From NCBI GenBank assembly GCA_020025055.1, contig JAHHST010000064.1, forward strand, positions 1 through 8,511: a DNA stretch of 8,511 nucleotides, given 5' to 3'. The first letter of the stretch is position 1. The number at the start of each line of letters is the position of its first letter. Position numbers and translations under genes: made by a program. Source of the DNA: Longicatena sp. GTDB lineage: Bacteria; Bacillota_I; Bacilli_A; Erysipelotrichales; Erysipelotrichaceae. The notes under the pieces are model-generated. The model had not been told where the DNA came from, searched no databases, and saw nothing but the letters and a program-made list of their open reading frames with translations. Positions 7,293 through 8,511 of the stretch are shown piece by piece.

Positions 7293-7302
7293 AAAAGTGA
7301 CA
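7286..7302. repeat. GTGACA direct repeat with 11-bp period
   Basis: Two copies of GTGACA (7286-7291 and 7297-7302) are separated by five A bases, so they recur once per helical turn. On the minus strand this reads TGTCAC-TTTTT-TGTCAC, with the proximal copy overlapping the proposed -35 of the small membrane protein gene. OmpR/PhoB-family response regulators bind direct repeats of this geometry. Which regulator might bind here, if any, cannot be told from the window. Confidence 0.45.
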
Positions 7303-7421
7303 TTCTCTTTTTATTAATAAAGAATTTTATAAAAACTCTTATATCTCCATCAAATCCATGTTAAATTCAAATCCTCTTTATTTAAATATTATTTTTATCA
7401 GTTCCATAAGTAAGTGAATTA

Positions 7422-7430
7422 TGTTAGAAT
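7422..7430 (+). promoter_or_regulatory. candidate extended -10 promoter of the CHR gene pair
   Basis: TGTTAGAAT fits TGnTATAAT with five of six hexamer bases. It places initiation near 7437 and gives a leader of about 18 bases carrying the ribosome binding site at 7443. No good -35 hexamer is seen at 16-18 bp upstream. Confidence 0.4.
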
Positions 7431-7442
7431 CATTATATTATT

Positions 7443-7450
7443 GAGGTGAT
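7443..7450 (+). promoter_or_regulatory. ribosome binding site fixing a TTG start
   Basis: GAGGTGAT is identical to the sites before parE and plsY, where the start codon falls three bases after it. Here TTG at 7455 falls four bases after it. The in-frame GTG at 7446 lies inside the site itself and so cannot be the start it serves. Confidence 0.8.
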
Positions 7451-7454
7451 AATA

Positions 7455-8009
7455 TTGAATACATATATAGAACTTTTTCTTACTTTTGCCAAATTAGGCG
7501 CTTGTACATTTGGTGGTGGATATGCCATGTTACCATTTATTCAAAAAGAAATTGTCGAAAAAAGACATTGGGCTACAGAAGAAGAAATCATAGATTACTA
7601 TGCTGTTGGACAATGTACTCCAGGAATTATTGCTGTTAATACTGCAACTTTCATTGGCTATAATAAAAAAGGTGTTTTAGGTGGTATTTGTGCTACCCTA
7701 GGAATCATTTCTCCATCACTTATCATTATCATATTAATCGCAAATTTTTTAGAAGCATTCGCATCCAATCCACTATTACAACATGCACTTTCTGGAATTC
7801 GTATCGCTGTTTGTGTATTAATTTTAAATGCGGTTATTAAGTTATTTAAATCAGGTGTTAAAGATTGTTATGGTTACTTACTGTTCTTATCTGCTTTATT
7901 CATTTCTTGTTTTAAAGTCATTCCTACTATCTTAATTATTTTAATTGCTTCTGGTTTAGGAATCCTAATCAAACAAATAATTCAAAAAAAGGAGGACCAT
8001 ACATCATGA
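7455..8009 (+). CDS. CHR-family (chromate) transporter, first half-size subunit
   Basis: This is an integral membrane protein of the chromate ion transporter (CHR) family. Characterised members export chromate, apparently as a sulfate-like anion; the true substrate in most genomes is unknown. At 184 residues it is a single-domain, short-chain member, about half of a full ChrA. Family marks are FGGGYAMLPF (19-28), PGIIAVNTATFIGY (56-69) and GIRIAVCVLI (114-123), with hydrophobic segments between them. The start is called at TTG 7455 because of the ribosome binding site at 7443-7450; a GTG nine bases earlier would be inside that site. Its stop overlaps the next gene's start (ATGA), so the two halves are made together and probably work as a heteromeric pair, as known for paired short-chain CHR proteins. 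No ChrB-type regulator is in view. Confidence 0.92.
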   Translation: MNTYIELFLTFAKLGACTFGGGYAMLPFIQKEIVEKRHWATEEEIIDYYAVGQCTPGIIAVNTATFIGYNKKGVLGGICATLGIISPSLIIIILIANFLEAFASNPLLQHALSGIRIAVCVLILNAVIKLFKSGVKDCYGYLLFLSALFISCFKVIPTILIILIASGLGILIKQIIQKKEDHTS

Positions 8010-8511
8010 GCATCTATTTTACATTATGCATTGAATTCTTTAAAATTGGTTTATTTGCTGTCGGAGGTGGACTTGCAACCGTTCCCTTTTTGTTTGATTT
8101 AATTGATAAATATCATTGGTTTACAAAGGATATACTTGCCAATATGATTGCAGTATCAGAATCTACTCCAGGCGCTATGGGAGTAAATATGGCAACCTAT
8201 GTCGGTTATCACACTACAGGTACTCTAATCGGTGCTATCACGACAACTGTATCTTTAGTTGCTCCAAGCATCATTATCATAACCATCATTGCTCATTATT
8301 TACAAAAATTCAAAACAAACTCCTACGTTCAACATGCTTTTTATGGAATTCGTCCAGTTGTATGTGCACTCATTGCTTCGGTTGGTTTAAATTTGTTTGT
8401 TACAACCATGTTTCCTAATCATTTTTCTTCTTTTTCACTCATGCCCTTTTTATCATTTATTGTCCTATTTTTTATATCTAACCGCTTTAAAAAATTACAT
8501 CCTATCTTCAT
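8006..8511 (+). CDS. CHR-family (chromate) transporter, second half-size subunit, cut by window edge
   Basis: This is the partner of the preceding gene. The ATG at 8006 overlaps its TGA, with GGAGG at 7991-7995, ten bases upstream, which is slightly long spacing. The frame is open to the right edge (168 complete codons), so the 3' end is missing; little should remain, since short-chain CHR proteins run to about 180-200 residues. It starts MSIYFTLCIEFFKIGLFAVG and carries VGGGLATVPF (19-28), PGAMGVNMATYVGY (55-68) and YGIRPVVCALI (113-123). These motifs fall at almost the same residue numbers as in the first subunit, so the pair are tandem paralogues from a duplication. No internal stop or frameshift was seen. 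In the characterised split CHR systems both halves are needed for function, and the same is inferred here. Confidence 0.92.
   Translation, partial: MSIYFTLCIEFFKIGLFAVGGGLATVPFLFDLIDKYHWFTKDILANMIAVSESTPGAMGVNMATYVGYHTTGTLIGAITTTVSLVAPSIIIITIIAHYLQKFKTNSYVQHAFYGIRPVVCALIASVGLNLFVTTMFPNHFSSFSLMPFLSFIVLFFISNRFKKLHPIF

Noticed and set aside
7358..7417. Short plus-strand frame of 19 codons before the CHR genes
   Set aside because: It has no ribosome binding site and would end upstream of the proposed -10; no support as a leader peptide.
7446..7454. GTG at 7446 as start of the first CHR gene
   Set aside because: The GTG is part of the GAGGTGAT ribosome binding site itself; TTG 7455 is correctly spaced from it.
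8116..8418. 100-codon plus-strand frame
   Set aside because: It is out of frame within the second CHR gene, whose own frame has the family motifs throughout.
1..8511. A novel defence, mobile or CRISPR-type system
   Set aside because: No repeats of array type, no transposase, recombinase, nuclease or toxin-like genes; every gene but the 57-codon one belongs to a recognised housekeeping or transport family.

Overview
The window is AT-rich chromosomal DNA from a low-GC Gram-positive bacterium (Bacillota/Firmicutes). Three things point there. The topoisomerase IV genes parE-parC run divergently from plsY, an arrangement known from Bacillus-type genomes. Three independent genes carry the ribosome binding site GAGGTGAT, which matches the 16S anti-Shine-Dalgarno tail. 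The proteins read as Firmicutes types. An Erysipelotrichia-like gut anaerobe would fit the composition and the split chromate-transporter pair, but this placement is a guess.

Layout. Positions 32-4455 (minus) hold parE then parC, translationally coupled by a one-base stop/start overlap. A 204-bp divergent spacer with several short dyads separates parE from plsY (4660-5271, plus). plsY converges on an ABC-F ATPase gene (5456-7009, minus). The 184-bp convergent spacer holds two separate intrinsic terminators, one for each direction. Upstream of the ABC-F gene, on the same strand, lies a 57-codon gene (7059-7232, minus) for a small, probably two-helix membrane protein. A 222-bp divergent spacer, with an 11-bp-period GTGACA direct repeat, then leads to two overlapping genes for half-size CHR-family (chromate transporter) proteins (7455-8009 and 8006 onward, plus). 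The second runs off the right edge.

Functionally, most of the window is housekeeping: decatenation of daughter chromosomes (ParC2ParE2), the first acylation step of phospholipid synthesis (PlsY) and a ribosome-associated ABC-F ATPase. The CHR pair is an accessory anion-transport module whose two halves probably work together. I see no mobile element, tRNA, rRNA, CRISPR array or defence system. No intergenic stretch exceeds 300 bases. The least explained part is 7009-7455, with the small membrane protein and its possible operator.
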